In this document: positions 36,061 to 45,389 of the stretch, piece after piece
How positions within the stretch are numbered: position 1 is the first letter of the stretch
Layout of the letters: every line of letters begins with the position of its first letter
Assembly: GCF_021018805.1 (NCBI RefSeq)
Contig: NW_026960608.1
Span: forward strand, 434,001-498,000
Reading direction: 5' to 3'
DNA length: 64,000 nt
Origin: Prinia subflava
Taxonomy: Eukaryota; Chordata; Aves; Passeriformes; Cisticolidae
Position numbers and translations under genes: made by a program
The notes under the pieces: model-generated
Told to the model about the DNA's origin: nothing
What the model saw: the letters and a program-made list of their open reading frames with translations, nothing else
The model's database searches: none

Positions 36061-36501
36061 GAATACACTGCACTACACCATGTAGCGTTTTGTTTCTAAG
36101 CATGTTGCAGGCCATGCAGAGAAGACAAAGCAGAACTAACAACAACACTATGCTGTTCTTGGCATCGAGAGAGAACTCAATATTTTCAACAACTGTTGTG
36201 TCAGGCCTGAAAGGCTGGGAAAAAAATCATTCTTTACCCCTCTCCACAGGGGCTGGGTGTGATTGTAGAGGCCCCAGACATAGCATCCTAGACTAGGACA
36301 AGCAAACAAAATTGAGTACATATTCCAAATGATGTTCATTGCCTCGGAGGTTATCATGCAATAGACATAATACACCAATAAAGCAAATTTGATACCATAC
36401 CCTGGTCTAAACAGGAGCATTAAGACCAGCAGATAGTGCCCCATGTGAGGAAAAATATAGAGAGCTAGGTACAACACCCATGTAACCATGTTGAGTATCA
36501 T
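35936..36501 (-). other. Hydrophobic leader reading frame in ERVL
   Basis: Between the primer-binding site and gag, a frame open from about 36,501 to 36,148 encodes about 117 residues. It has three to four strongly hydrophobic stretches (VLYLALYIF, LLVLMLLF, ALLVYYVYCM, YSILFACPS). A second frame (36,148-35,936) begins with another hydrophobic stretch (LLLVLLCLLCMAC) before a basic, Glu-rich run. I do not recognise either. They could be a membrane-type leader joined to Gag or chance. Confidence 0.4.
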
Positions 36502-36566
36502 AGCGAACAGGTGTCTCCTTCAAAAAAAGGAAAATTGTAATTCTGACTTTTCTCAGCAGCTCTTGT

Positions 36567-36584
36567 GCTCCACGTTAGGCACCA
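36567..36584 (-). promoter_or_regulatory. Primer-binding site of ERVL, Lys-like
   Basis: The minus strand reads TGGTGCCTAACGTGGAGC, starting 6 bp after the 5' LTR end. It differs at 3 of 18 positions from a tRNA-Lys(1,2)-type site and is less like the Leu site that gave the ERVL group its name. Decay could explain the differences. Confidence 0.6.
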
Positions 36585-36590
36585 AAAATA

Positions 36591-37202
36591 TGTACTGGTT
36601 TGAAAGCAAAACCAGTCAGGCTCCAAGTCAGGAATACAATTTAATAGAGAGAGAACAAACAACAAAAAAAGATAAAAATTAAAATAAGATAAATGCAATA
36701 GTACAAAGGACCTCTGACAGAGTCAGAATGCAAACCTGACACCCTGTTGGTCAGGGTGCTGGAAGCAGCCTCAAGTAAGTCCTCCCAGAGTGACAGTTGT
36801 AACTCCGCTGAAGTAGAGATGATCCTCAAGAAAGGGTCCAGTTGTCCTCTGGGAATCCAGTGGAAAAAGGTTCCCTTGATGTTTGGGATTGCTGGTTTTA
36901 TCCTGGTGGAAAGGCTTTGGCTCCTCCTACTGGGTGGAGCATCTCACAATGGAATGAAGTAATGTGAGTCGTGAGAGGCCTTAAATGGCCTAGTCACAGG
37001 TGATATCCCTCAGAGGAGGATGGGTGGAGGAAGAGATAAGAAGGCACTGCCATATCTGGTGTTATCAGCTGACCCATTAACAGTGGGCATCCACCTTCTT
37101 CCACCCTTAGAGTTACAAGAGATAAGGAACAATATCTCCCAACCGACTTCAACAGATGAAAATAGAATACACATTTTTGGTTACATTTTTCAACCCAAGA
37201 CA
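36591..37202 (-). repeat. 5' LTR of ERVL
   Basis: This 612-bp LTR starts TGTCTTGGGTTG (at 37,202) and ends ...CCAGTACA (at 36,591). It matches the 3' LTR at 30,937 over its length, with scattered substitutions and a few small indels. Confidence 0.9.
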
Positions 37203-38089
37203 CACTTAAAGTCCACTAGAAGATACTCAAAGGAAGTATCTTCTACAGTGCTAAGGTTCACATGTTTAACAAAAATATTTATCTTCCTCTAGCCTGGTAT
37301 TGCTAATTGACCTAATTTAGGAGTTCAAATGCTTGAGAAAGGTGACAAAAAAATGTCATGATAGTAGAATAGCGCATTTACTGCTGGAGAGCTTATTTTC
37401 CTAAATTTTGTCAGCAAAGGGAATCAAAGCATCCCACAAACTGTTAAAGATGTTTCAGGTGTGAATGAAAAAACAGGCAGAGGAAATCCTTTTAAAAATA
37501 TAACATCATATTTAACATTCCTATTTTTCTTAAAATTTAGTGCCATGCCAGCAGGAAGAAGAGTCATTTGGCCAATCTTGTCATTTGGCCAAACATAAAC
37601 ACTAGCAAAAATCAAATGCATCCTGTTCCAAGAAAAACAGTCATATCAAACCTATTCTTGGTTTATGTGCACTGCCAGGGAAGCGAGCTCTGCAGCGTGT
37701 CCTGCAGCCTTTATTCACTGATTATCTAGACTGGGAAACCAGTAAGAAAAAAACATTGCCTTTCTCTCTGCCCATGTCCACTTTCATTTACAGTACTGTG
37801 CACTACTGTCTCATTCAGGTCTCAAGTAAACAAGATGGCTAAGGAGGAGAATGGGGCACCACAATCGTAGGAACCAGTACAGACTGTGTGTGGTCTAGCA
37901 GGTTGGCACCCCCACTGATTTCAGTGGGAATTCTGCTGCTAACTTGGCAGAGAACGACTCAGTGCTTTAAAAGTTGTTAAAATATGAAATCTTGGAACTA
38001 AATCCTATCGACACATAAAGATTGTCTAGGATCTAGTAAGGTGTTAAGAGGAGAAGAACACAAGGAAAAAATATTAAATTTTGTTTTAC

Positions 38090-38192
38090 CATTTAACATG
38101 CCGTCATCACTTTCAAAGTCGTCTGAATATTGATCTCTTTTGTTGCTTGTTGCATAATCAGAAATTGCTTCCTGTAGCTCATCCTGAAATGG
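38090..38192 (-). pseudogene. MAP9: MAP9 N-terminal exon
   Basis: Donor AAATG|GTAAAA and acceptor ...tttttgaAG bound 103 bp, open throughout. The product begins PFQDELQEAI and contains QYSDDFESDD. This is the conserved N-terminal FQDEL...YSDDFDSD signature of MAP9, and it is the strongest single piece of evidence for the gene. It starts on a codon boundary, compatible with the candidate first exon at 45,262-45,297. Confidence 0.88.
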
Positions 38193-38901
38193 CTTCAAAA
38201 ATAACTTTTACATAAAAGGGAGGATTCACTTGTTCAAGTTCAGCACTAATTCTCCCCTCCCACACATACATAAGTAAAACTGGCCAACAGAGATAAGCCC
38301 ATTTAATTGACAATTACTGTGAAGCATAGTGCTTCCTTCCATTCTATCTCCATTCCCCTAACAGATCTGCATAAAAAAAGGTCCCCAGATCTCCATGTAA
38401 TTATTTATATTTCTTCTTCATAAGAAATGTATTTTGCAAATCACTTTTCCATTTTTGGGCACTTATGATGCATCATCATGTGACACTTTTCTTTTGCATG
38501 TTTTGATCGGCAAGAGCACAAGAGGAGGGTATGTGAGAGCAGGTGAGCATGGACTAGCTCTTCACTGCTGCAGGACAGGAGCCTGACGCAGGTGGCAGGT
38601 CCAAACCTATGGAAGAACTTTACATATTTTGGACTCTCTGCTGCAGGACATAATGCATTTACATGATTCTGAAGGGCACTGGCCTTAATTATAGATTGTA
38701 AACACATAAAGAAATGCACCACTATCTCCAGATTCCAGGCCCCGACTCACAAACCACGAGGAGCAGTGGCTCATCAAGGGCCTTGGGCGCCTCCTAATGC
38801 ACCCGCTGGTGGCCAGGCTGCTCCTTCAGCCTGGCTGTCAGGGACGGGGCAGCCGGGCTGCTCCCAGCCTGTGCCCGGGGAGCAGCTCCTGCTGTCCTCA
38901 C

Positions 38902-39699
38902 TGAAAAGAACAGGGCATATGCTTTTATTAATATTCAGCTCTTTATTAAAGTGATCAGCTCTTTATTAAAGTCATCAGCAGGATTGCAGAGTCCGATCAA
39001 AGTCCTTTACGCTGCTGTGGTAATCCGAAGGAGCAGGTGCTGCTGCAGGTCTTCACTCAGCTGCCCGCAGTAGATGCCGAGTCCTTGTCTCCACAGGAAC
39101 AGCTAGAAGCTCTCTCTGGTCAACCATCAGGAGGCAGGGCGGATGAGCAGTCTGCTGCAGGAGTGGGCGGAGTCAGCTCCTTGCCCTCAGGGAAAAACTT
39201 CGAGAGTTCCCCCTTGTCTACCTAAGTCACTTCGGCTGGCTGGTTCCCATTCCATCCAAACTCCTCATAGGTCATGGTGAATGTTCAAACCAGGTCAGGG
39301 GGTGCATCCACTTCGTGCTCGGCCAGGGCACTATCTAATTCTCCTCTGATGCCTCTAGCTTCTTGTCTTGGGGTCAGTTTCCCTTAGAAAACCCTCCCAG
39401 GATCCACCGGGGTTGTTTTATTTGCATATATACATGCATATGCATTTGTCCTGGTCGAAGCCGAGGTTACTCCTGCTGAATGAGGTAGTTACAAAGGACA
39501 GTAGGGCTATCTAGGAGTGGGCAGCTTCTTTTCACATTTCAATTAGGTAGGGAAAAGTTGCCAGGCAACTTTTCTTCAGGGCAGCTCCCCTCCCTACTCA
39601 GACTGGCTGGGGTGTGGGGGGGTTACTCTAGCCAGGAGGGGGTCAGGTTTTTTTTTGTTTGTTTGTTTTTGGTTTTTTTTTATTAGTTCATTCCTAACA
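38902..39699 (-). repeat. 3' LTR of class I provirus
   Basis: This 798-bp LTR starts TGTTAGGAATGAACTAA (at 39,699) and ends ...CTTTTCA (at 38,902). The polypurine tract AGAGGAGGGATT abuts it at 39,700-39,711. Near its 3' end the minus strand carries two copies of AATAAAGAGCTGA and a third AATAAA (38,927-38,972). An A-rich tract follows the first 17 bp. Confidence 0.85.
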
Positions 39700-39711
39700 A
39701 ATCCCTCCTCT

Positions 39712-40208
39712 ATTTCTTTGATCGGGCTGTAGCCAGCATCAACTTGCAGTGTCCTACTGAGTATCCTCTCAGTAGACACTGCCCAAAGAAATTTAGGAGT
39801 TCTCTAGGGGAATGCCCAGCGGGAGACTGAGCAGATGTGGGAGGGGTGCTCTTAAACTTGATTTTCTTATCAGGAATTAAGACACACTCGATAACAATTT
39901 AACTAGGGATTCTTCCGTTAACATTTCGACTAAAGAACTGTATGCTGATTGAACTATTACAAAATACTTAAATTCTTACGGTGGCATTTCAACTAGCAAA
40001 CAGTTGGTACTACTTTACTGTGTATCAGTTTTTGGTGGGCTTTTGCTCACTTTGGTTTTCTTTTGAGAGTTAAATTTAGATCTCCTGGTTTCCTAATTGC
40101 TGTCCAAGTATGGGAGGTGGTGGGTAGTACTGTGGGATCCGGCTCGGCATCAGGAGGTGGTACTGGTCCTTTTATTCTGGTAATATGAGTCCAGCCTTTT
40201 TCTTGGGT
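39712..40208 (-). other. env-deleted stretch of class I provirus
   Basis: Between the integrase stop and the polypurine tract there are only about 500 bp, with no envelope domain. An env gene of normal size is therefore missing. Most of it was lost in this copy or in its parent. Confidence 0.65.
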
Positions 40209-41995
40209 TCACACTGCTGTGTATGTGGTAAGGAGTACTTGGAAGGGGCCTTCAAATCTGGGGCTTAATGGAGTTGTGTTCCAGGACTTGATCAATACCC
40301 AATCTCTGGGGTTGATGTTATGGGCGTTGGTGTCCAGAGGAGAAGTTTGAGGGAGATACCCTTTCTTTCTGAGTCCTTCTAGGGTTTTTCCTATGGTCTC
40401 CAAATATTTCCGAGTCGCTGCTTCCCCTTCTAGGTAGTCTGCTGTACTGTAAGGAGTGATTAGGAAAGGGAGCCCAAACATCATTTCATAAGGAGAGACT
40501 CCTATGTCAGACCGAGGTCTCGTTCTGATTCTCAAGAGGGCGAGGGGTAAACACTTAAGCCAATTCATCTTTGTTTCCTCAATTAGTTTGGTCAGCACAT
40601 TTTTCAGGGTTTTATTCATTCTTTCTACTCTCCCCGAACTTTGTGGATGCCATGGGGTATGTAATCTCCACTTTATCCCCAGGGTTCTAGTTACTTGATT
40701 TAAAGTTTGGGCAACAAAATGAGGACCTCGGTCTGAGTCGATGTTATTGACTAGCCTGTATTGAGGTATGATATTTTCCAAAATGATCTTTGCCACTTCT
40801 TGCGCAGTTTCCCGTTTGGTTGGGAAAGCCTCTACCCAGTGAGTGAGATGATCTATTATCACCAGTAAGTGTTTGCACCCTTGCACCAAGGGCATTTCAG
40901 TGAAATCTACTTGTATATTTTGGAAAGGTCTCAGAGCAAGTCTTCTTCCCCCGGGTGTGGGTTTTCCCATTACTTTTTGATTAGTCTTCTGGCAAATTGC
41001 ACACCCTTGGGTAACTGCTCTTGCTAGATTGTATACTCCAGTACATAGATTTTCTCGTAAAAAGTGGTCGCACAAACCTTGGGTCCCCCAGTGGGTTAAT
41101 TCATGTAATTCTATTAATACTCTTCGCGCGAGGGCTTTATTTAGGAATTTCCGCCCATCAGGGGTTAACCATTCTCCTTGTTCCCCTTGATGTAACTTCA
41201 GTTCTTTTATTGCTTCTACTTCCTTTTCACTAAATATTGGTTTTTCCTTCTCTCCTCTGCTTGGTGTTGTCTCTATTCTACAAGTATTTACTGGGTTTCC
41301 TGAGTCTAAAGCTGCTTCTTTAGCTACTTGGTCTGCTAGTCGGTTCCCTTTTTCTTCCAGAGTGTCTCCTTTCTGATGGCCCTTTATATGTGCTACAGCT
41401 ATTTCTGCGGGTTTTTGCAAAGATTCTAACACCAGCTTTATCAGTTCCTCGTGTACCAGGTTCTTCCCCTTTGAATTTAAGTAACCTTGCTCTTCCCAAA
41501 TTTTTCCAAAGGTATGAATAATTCCGAATGCATATTGGGAGTCCGTGTAAATGGTCCCTCGTTCTCCCTCTAACAGATCTAATCCCCTTTTCAGAGCATA
41601 GATTTCGCAGCTCTGAGCTGACCAATTTGAAGGCAATTTTCCTTTTTCTACTACTTTCATGTCTTCTCCATCTACCACAGCATACCCTGAAGCTCTTTTT
41701 CCTTCTATTACTCTCGAGGACCCATCTATAAAAAGGGATCTTCCATATGGCAGAGGTACATCCTCTAAATCTTCTCTCACCTTGGTTTGAAGACTTATTA
41801 ATTCAACACAATCATGTTCCAGATCAGTCAAGGGTTCCCCAGCAAGAAATTGTGCAGGGTTTAAACACTTGGAGGTGACTAATTCTAAATCCCCTGTATT
41901 GATTAAAATGATTTCATATTTCAGTATCCTAGAGTCGGTTAACCACTGCTGAGCCTTTTGACTTAGTATTGTTTTAAGATTGTGAGGGGTATGGA
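40209..41995 (-). pseudogene. pol: Class I RNase H and integrase
   Basis: The frame is open from about 41,995, after a frame slip, to a stop at 40,209-40,211. RNase H acidic residues are visible as LFIDGSS, CEIYAL, YTDSQYAF and NRLADQVAKEAA. The integrase follows with an HHCC module (HELTHW...CAICQKTN, about 41,110-40,975), core residues VDFTEM, SDRGPHF and GRVERMN, and a C-terminal barrel (DWVLIKSW...PRFEGPF). At about 590 codons it is the least damaged gene in the window, but it cannot be read from the RT part without the frame change near 41,990. Confidence 0.88.
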
Positions 41996-42789
41996 CTCAT
42001 TTTCCCTTGTAGGGTCAACTTTTGAGCTTCTTCTATCATGATAGCTGTTGCTGCAATTGCTTGGAGGCATGTTGGCCACCCCCTGGCTACTGGATCTAAA
42101 AGTTTTGAGAGGTAGGCTACTAGCTTCTTGCAGTTTCCCCACTCCTGAGTTAATACCCCATATGCGATTCCCTCCTCTGTACTCACAAACAGGTCAAACT
42201 CTTTCCTGAGATCAGGCAGGCTCAGGACAGGTGCTGAAGATAGCTTGTCCTTTAGAGCCTGTAATTGTTTTTCATCTTCTTCTGTCCATTTTACTTGCTC
42301 CGAATCTACCAATTTATTATAGAGGAATTTCACACTTTTGGTGTATTGATCTAACCATAATTTACAATAACTGAACAGGCCTAGTAACTTTCTCACATCC
42401 CTTTTAGTCTTTGGAGCCGGGATAGAAAGAATACCTGAGATCCTCTCAGGACTTAGTTTTTTGTACCCTTCTCCAATTATGTGACCTAGATAAGTTACTT
42501 CTGTTTTCACAAATTGTAGTTTCTCTTGGGATACTTTAAGGCCTTGTTCCCCCAGGAAATTAAGGAGTCAAATACTAGTTATCCTAACTAGGTCTCGCTC
42601 CTTTCCGGATACTAACAGATCATCTACATACTGCAAGATTTGGACATCCTCCTCAGGAGTGAACTGCCTCAGCAGCTCTTCTAATGCTTGCCCAAAGAGG
42701 TTTGGGGACTCCGTGAATCCCTGTGGGAGGCGTGTCCACCTTAGCTGTTGCTTCCTCTTTCTGTCAGGACTTTCCCACTCAAACGCCAA
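41974..42789 (-). pseudogene. pol: Class I RT, middle and thumb
   Basis: The RT core continues in frame from the upstream segment: LPQGFTESP, then LQYVDDLLVSG (about 42,640-42,600). A TGA at 42,568-42,570 splits it, and it resumes with thumb/connection sequence (YLGHIIGEG, LLGLFSYCKLW) to a stop at 41,974-41,976. There the frame slips into the RNase H frame. Confidence 0.85.
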
Positions 42790-43602
42790 TCAGTCGCGAC
42801 ACTCCTCTGCAAGCGGGCAAGCCCAGAAGGCATCTTTCAAATCTATAATTGTAAACCAGGCATGCTCTCTTGGAATTTGGCTTAAGAGGGTATAGGGATT
42901 GGATACTACAGGGTGTCTGGTAATGGTCTTTTTGTTTACTTCTCTTGAGTCCTGGACCAATCTATACTTCCCTTCTGCCTTCTTTACAGCTAGTATAGGA
43001 GTATTGTGGGGGGACATGCACGGTTCTAGAATACCTTGCTCTAATAGTCGCTCAATCACTGGGACTAATCCTCTCCGGCCTTCAGAGGATATTGGATATT
43101 GCTTGACTCGGATAGGGGGTGTATCTTTTTTCATTTCTATTTTTATTGGTGGGATGTCTAAGTATCCACATTTGCCTTCCTCTGCCCATACTCTTGGGTC
43201 TATTTTTTCTATGTCTCCCTGAGTCAGTCTCATGATCTGAGCTACCATCCTCCCCTCCTTGGGGATGATTCCCACCCCCAGTTGAACCTGCAGGTCTCTT
43301 CCTAATAGATTCCTGTCTACTTTCGGCAAATATATAAAGTCTATCCAGCATTGTTTTGAATTCCCCTTAATTTCTACGTTCTCCGCTACAGATGCTTTAA
43401 ATGGTATTCCTTCTGCTCCCAACACGTCACAGACTTTCTCTCCAATAGTAACTCCTACTGGTAACATCTTTAAGCTGGACTTGTCAGCCCCAGTGTCAAC
43501 CAGGAACTCTAACTCCTCACTTTGGGGACCCACTTCCAAGTTTACCCAGGGCTCTTCTTGATGATTTATTAGGTCCCCTAACCTATAGAGCCCCCGACAC
43601 CC
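42790..43602 (-). pseudogene. pro-pol: Class I protease and RT N-terminus
   Basis: Directly after the gag UAG (43,603-43,605) the frame runs on to the protease active site FLVDTGADKSS (about 43,510-43,480). It then enters RT fingers with VKQYP, PVSNPYTLLSQI and DLKDAFWACPL (the first catalytic Asp), and stops at a TGA (42,790-42,792). The direct pro-RT fusion in one frame is typical of class I elements. Confidence 0.87.
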
Positions 43603-43605
43603 CTA
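43603..43605 (-). promoter_or_regulatory. Gag-pol UAG, probable readthrough codon
   Basis: The minus strand reads GATGACTAGGGGTGTCGGGGGC. Gag ends Asp-Asp at this UAG, the next base is G, and the protease frame continues without a shift. This matches the suppressed UAG junction known from gammaretroviruses. A separate UAG at 43,741-43,743, upstream of the zinc knuckle, is probably damage. Confidence 0.75.
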
Positions 43606-45012
43606 GTCATCTGCCCTTAAAACTTCTTCTAGGGCTTCTTGCTCTTTCTCTATTGCTTCATCTAACTGAAACTTCTTACAGTTCCGTTTCAGATGCCCTA
43701 CTTCACCGCAATAATAGCACTTTCTGTTGCTTTCGGGAACCTAGAGTTTCTTGAACTCTCTAAAGTTCTTATTTGCTCTATACGGTGGTGCTGGTTGATC
43801 TCCGCTTCGTTCAGGTGGCGGTCTTAATATGTCTCGTCTTGGTCTAGATGGCATTGCCACTGCTCTCAGGCTTTCCCGGGCAACCGCAACCATAACTTTA
43901 GCTTTAGTCTTGGCTTTTTCTTCCTCTCTCCTTAAATATACTTTTAGAGCTTCTTTGAGTAACTCATTTATGTTCTTTTCTTGCCAGTACTCCACTTTTT
44001 CTAATTTCCGTCTAATGTCGGGCCAGGATTTGGTGACAAACTGAACCTTCAAGAGGACTTGGCCTTCCGGGCTATCTGGATCTATATTTGAGTATAACTG
44101 TAAATTTTGCTTTAGTCGATTAAGCCAGATTGCTGGTGTCTCATTCTTTTCCTGAGTACTGTCAAAGGCAAATTTTACATTGCTTCCTCTAGGGATAGAT
44201 TCCTTGATTCCCCTTACCATCAGGGACCTATAGTCTCTCATACTTTGCCTTCCTTCTTCTTGGTTAGGATTCCAATTGGGGTCCATTAAGGGCATCTTGT
44301 GGTCCCCTGGGGGCCCCAACCTGTTTTCTCTTTCCCATATTTTCATTCCTGCCATCCTGATCATCCGGACCTCTTCCAGAGAGAACAGAATGCTTAGAAT
44401 AGAGTTCAGTTCACCCCAGGTATAAATATTTGGTCCCAGAAACTGGTCTACTTGGTTGGATATTCCTACGGGGTCTTCCACTAAGTTCCCTAGTTCTTTC
44501 TTAAAACCCCAGACCTTGGAAGCTGTCAAGGGTGAGTTTACAAACCAAACCCCTCCAGCTACTCCACTCATGGGAACTTCTCTAAGGGGGTAAAGCCTCT
44601 CTGCCCTTGGTACTTTGGGTCTGGTGTTACAATATGGCCCTTCTAAGACATCGTGTGGGGGAGAGGAAATAGATGGTTGTTGGAGGTTAGGGGGCATGTG
44701 GGTCGAGGAGACAACGGGGTTTAGGGGAGGTGAAGGGGTGGAGGATAATACAAGTAAGGGATTTACTTGGGTTGCTTCTGGTGAAGCAAGGGGGAAAGGG
44801 GTCATGGACCCAGCAGAAGGGGCTGAGGGAGTAACTGGGGAAGTGGGAGGAAGGTCTGGAGGTAGGTAGTCAAGGGGGTCCCATGTTTTTTCCTTTTTTC
44901 TAATTCTCTCTTCTCTATTGTTCTCTTTGTTTCCTTCACTCTTCGTTCGCAGACTGTGTATCCTTACACTCTCATCACTTATAGAATTTTCTAGCCAACA
45001 AGTGGCATACAA
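43606..45012 (-). pseudogene. gag: Class I gag (p12-like, capsid, nucleocapsid), N-terminus missing
   Basis: From about 45,012 the frame is open for 423 codons to a UAG at 43,741-43,743, then continues in frame to 43,606. It begins in a basic, charged stretch and a Pro-rich region (DPLDYLPPDLPP, then many Pro/Ser). A capsid region follows, with a VWGFKKELGNLVEDP area, a helical block and KFAFDSTQEKNE...WLNRLKQ, then a Lys/Glu-rich helix, a basic linker, and one CCHC knuckle (CYYCGEVGHLKRNC, about 43,720-43,680). The matrix N-terminus and true start are absent, because the 5' part of the provirus is deleted. Confidence 0.82.
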
Positions 45013-45017
45013 TAGTT

Positions 45018-45057
45018 GTTGGGTTGTTTTTGTTTTTTTTTTAGTTCGTTCCTAACA
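45018..45057 (-). repeat. Stub of 5' LTR of class I provirus
   Basis: About 40 bp starting TGTTAGGAACGAACTAA match the first bases of the 3' LTR. They then pass, within the A/C-rich tract, straight into gag sequence. The rest of the 5' LTR, the primer-binding site and the gag start are missing, yet the outer target-site duplication is intact. Confidence 0.8.
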
Positions 45058-45062
45058 CTCAC

Positions 45063-45389
45063 CAAGGGCAGCCTGCTTGCCTGCTTTCGTTTCGAAAGCA
45101 ATGCAGATTTTTGTGGGTGTGCTGCCTGTAACAGCTAATAAATGTATTCCCAATGGAAGAAACCTGCTCGCAGGCCCCGTTCCCCAGTGTCGGCTTTACC
45201 CTGTCTCTGCCCCTGCCCCGCTCCTGCCCGTCCCTGCCCTGTCCCGGCTGCTGCTGCTCACCTGCAGCCCGCAGTCGGCAGTGCTTCCCCCCGACATGGC
45301 GGAGGTGTGTTGCTGTCGCCTCGCAGCCCCTGCAGCCACCGCCAAGCCCTCCAAGAGCCCTGGCGGAGAGCCCCAGGAAAGAGCCCAAT
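45063..45389 (-). promoter_or_regulatory. CpG-rich region, candidate MAP9 promoter
   Basis: About 330 bp of GC- and CpG-rich sequence lie between the class I provirus and the family C LTR. They contain the candidate first coding exon. Composition differs sharply from the AT-rich introns. Without the provirus it would lie about 0.9 kb upstream of the MAP9 N-terminal exon. Confidence 0.5.
45262..45297 (-). pseudogene. MAP9: Candidate first coding exon of MAP9
   Basis: On the minus strand an ATG in a strong Kozak context (CCGCCATGTC) opens 12 codons (MSGGSTADCGLQ). They end at a consensus donor, CAG|GTGAGC (45,262). The exon ends on a codon boundary and the exon at 38,192 begins on one, so they join in frame. 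The CpG-rich setting suits a promoter. The 12 residues do not themselves identify MAP9, so this rests on position, phase and signals. Confidence 0.5.

Larger units (their letters stand above)
30937..37202 (-). mobile_element. ERVL (class III) provirus in MAP9 intron
   Basis: This 6.27-kb element is on the minus strand, with LTRs at 36,591-37,202 (5') and 30,937-31,554 (3'). Between them, in order, are the primer-binding site, a hydrophobic leader frame, gag, protease, RT-RNase H and integrase; there is no env. The RT block (LPQGWKHSPT, YVDD) and the pol layout are those of the ERVL group, which is naturally env-less. The LTRs differ by roughly 5% by eye, so the insertion is not recent. No clear target-site duplication is visible (left flank CCCAT, right flank CACTT). 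It lies in MAP9-sense orientation between the N-terminal and middle exons. Confidence 0.9.
38902..45057 (-). mobile_element. Class I (gammaretrovirus-like) provirus, 5' LTR deleted
   Basis: This 6.16-kb element is on the minus strand, flanked by a perfect 5-bp duplication, CTCAC (38,897-38,901 and 45,058-45,062). From right to left it has a stub of the 5' LTR, gag without its N-terminal start, a CCHC zinc knuckle, protease, RT, RNase H, integrase, about 500 bp without env, a polypurine tract, and a 798-bp 3' LTR. Pol blocks (YVDD, gammaretroviral RNase H and integrase order) and a UAG gag-pol junction place it in class I. It sits between the candidate MAP9 first exon and the N-terminal exon, in MAP9 orientation. 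Confidence 0.9.
13083..45297 (-). pseudogene. MAP9: MAP9 (microtubule-associated protein 9) locus, probably inactive
   Basis: MAP9 (ASAP) is a microtubule- and spindle-associated protein with a long coiled-coil C-terminal half. Exons in the right order on the minus strand resemble it. They are a candidate first exon (45,262-45,297), the FQDEL...YSDDF exon (38,090-38,192), acidic middle exons (30,159-30,555; 28,168-28,353), the LKVL exon (26,622-26,787), coiled-coil exons (25,453-25,542; 24,622-24,785; 23,694-23,838; about 22,840-22,971) and the tail exon (13,083-13,205). Evidence for loss of function is an in-frame TAA at 25,531-25,533, two reading-frame slips in A-runs of the 24.6-kb exon, a missing donor near 22,840, and apparently absent parts of the middle region. 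The introns carry two proviruses and five solo LTRs. A diverged sex-linked copy or a recent pseudogene are both possible. Sequencing errors could explain the homopolymer slips but less easily the TAA. Confidence 0.8.

Noticed and set aside
43829..44044. Plus-strand frames within the class I gag and pol region
   Set aside because: Antisense shadows of gag and pol, which have clear domains on the minus strand.
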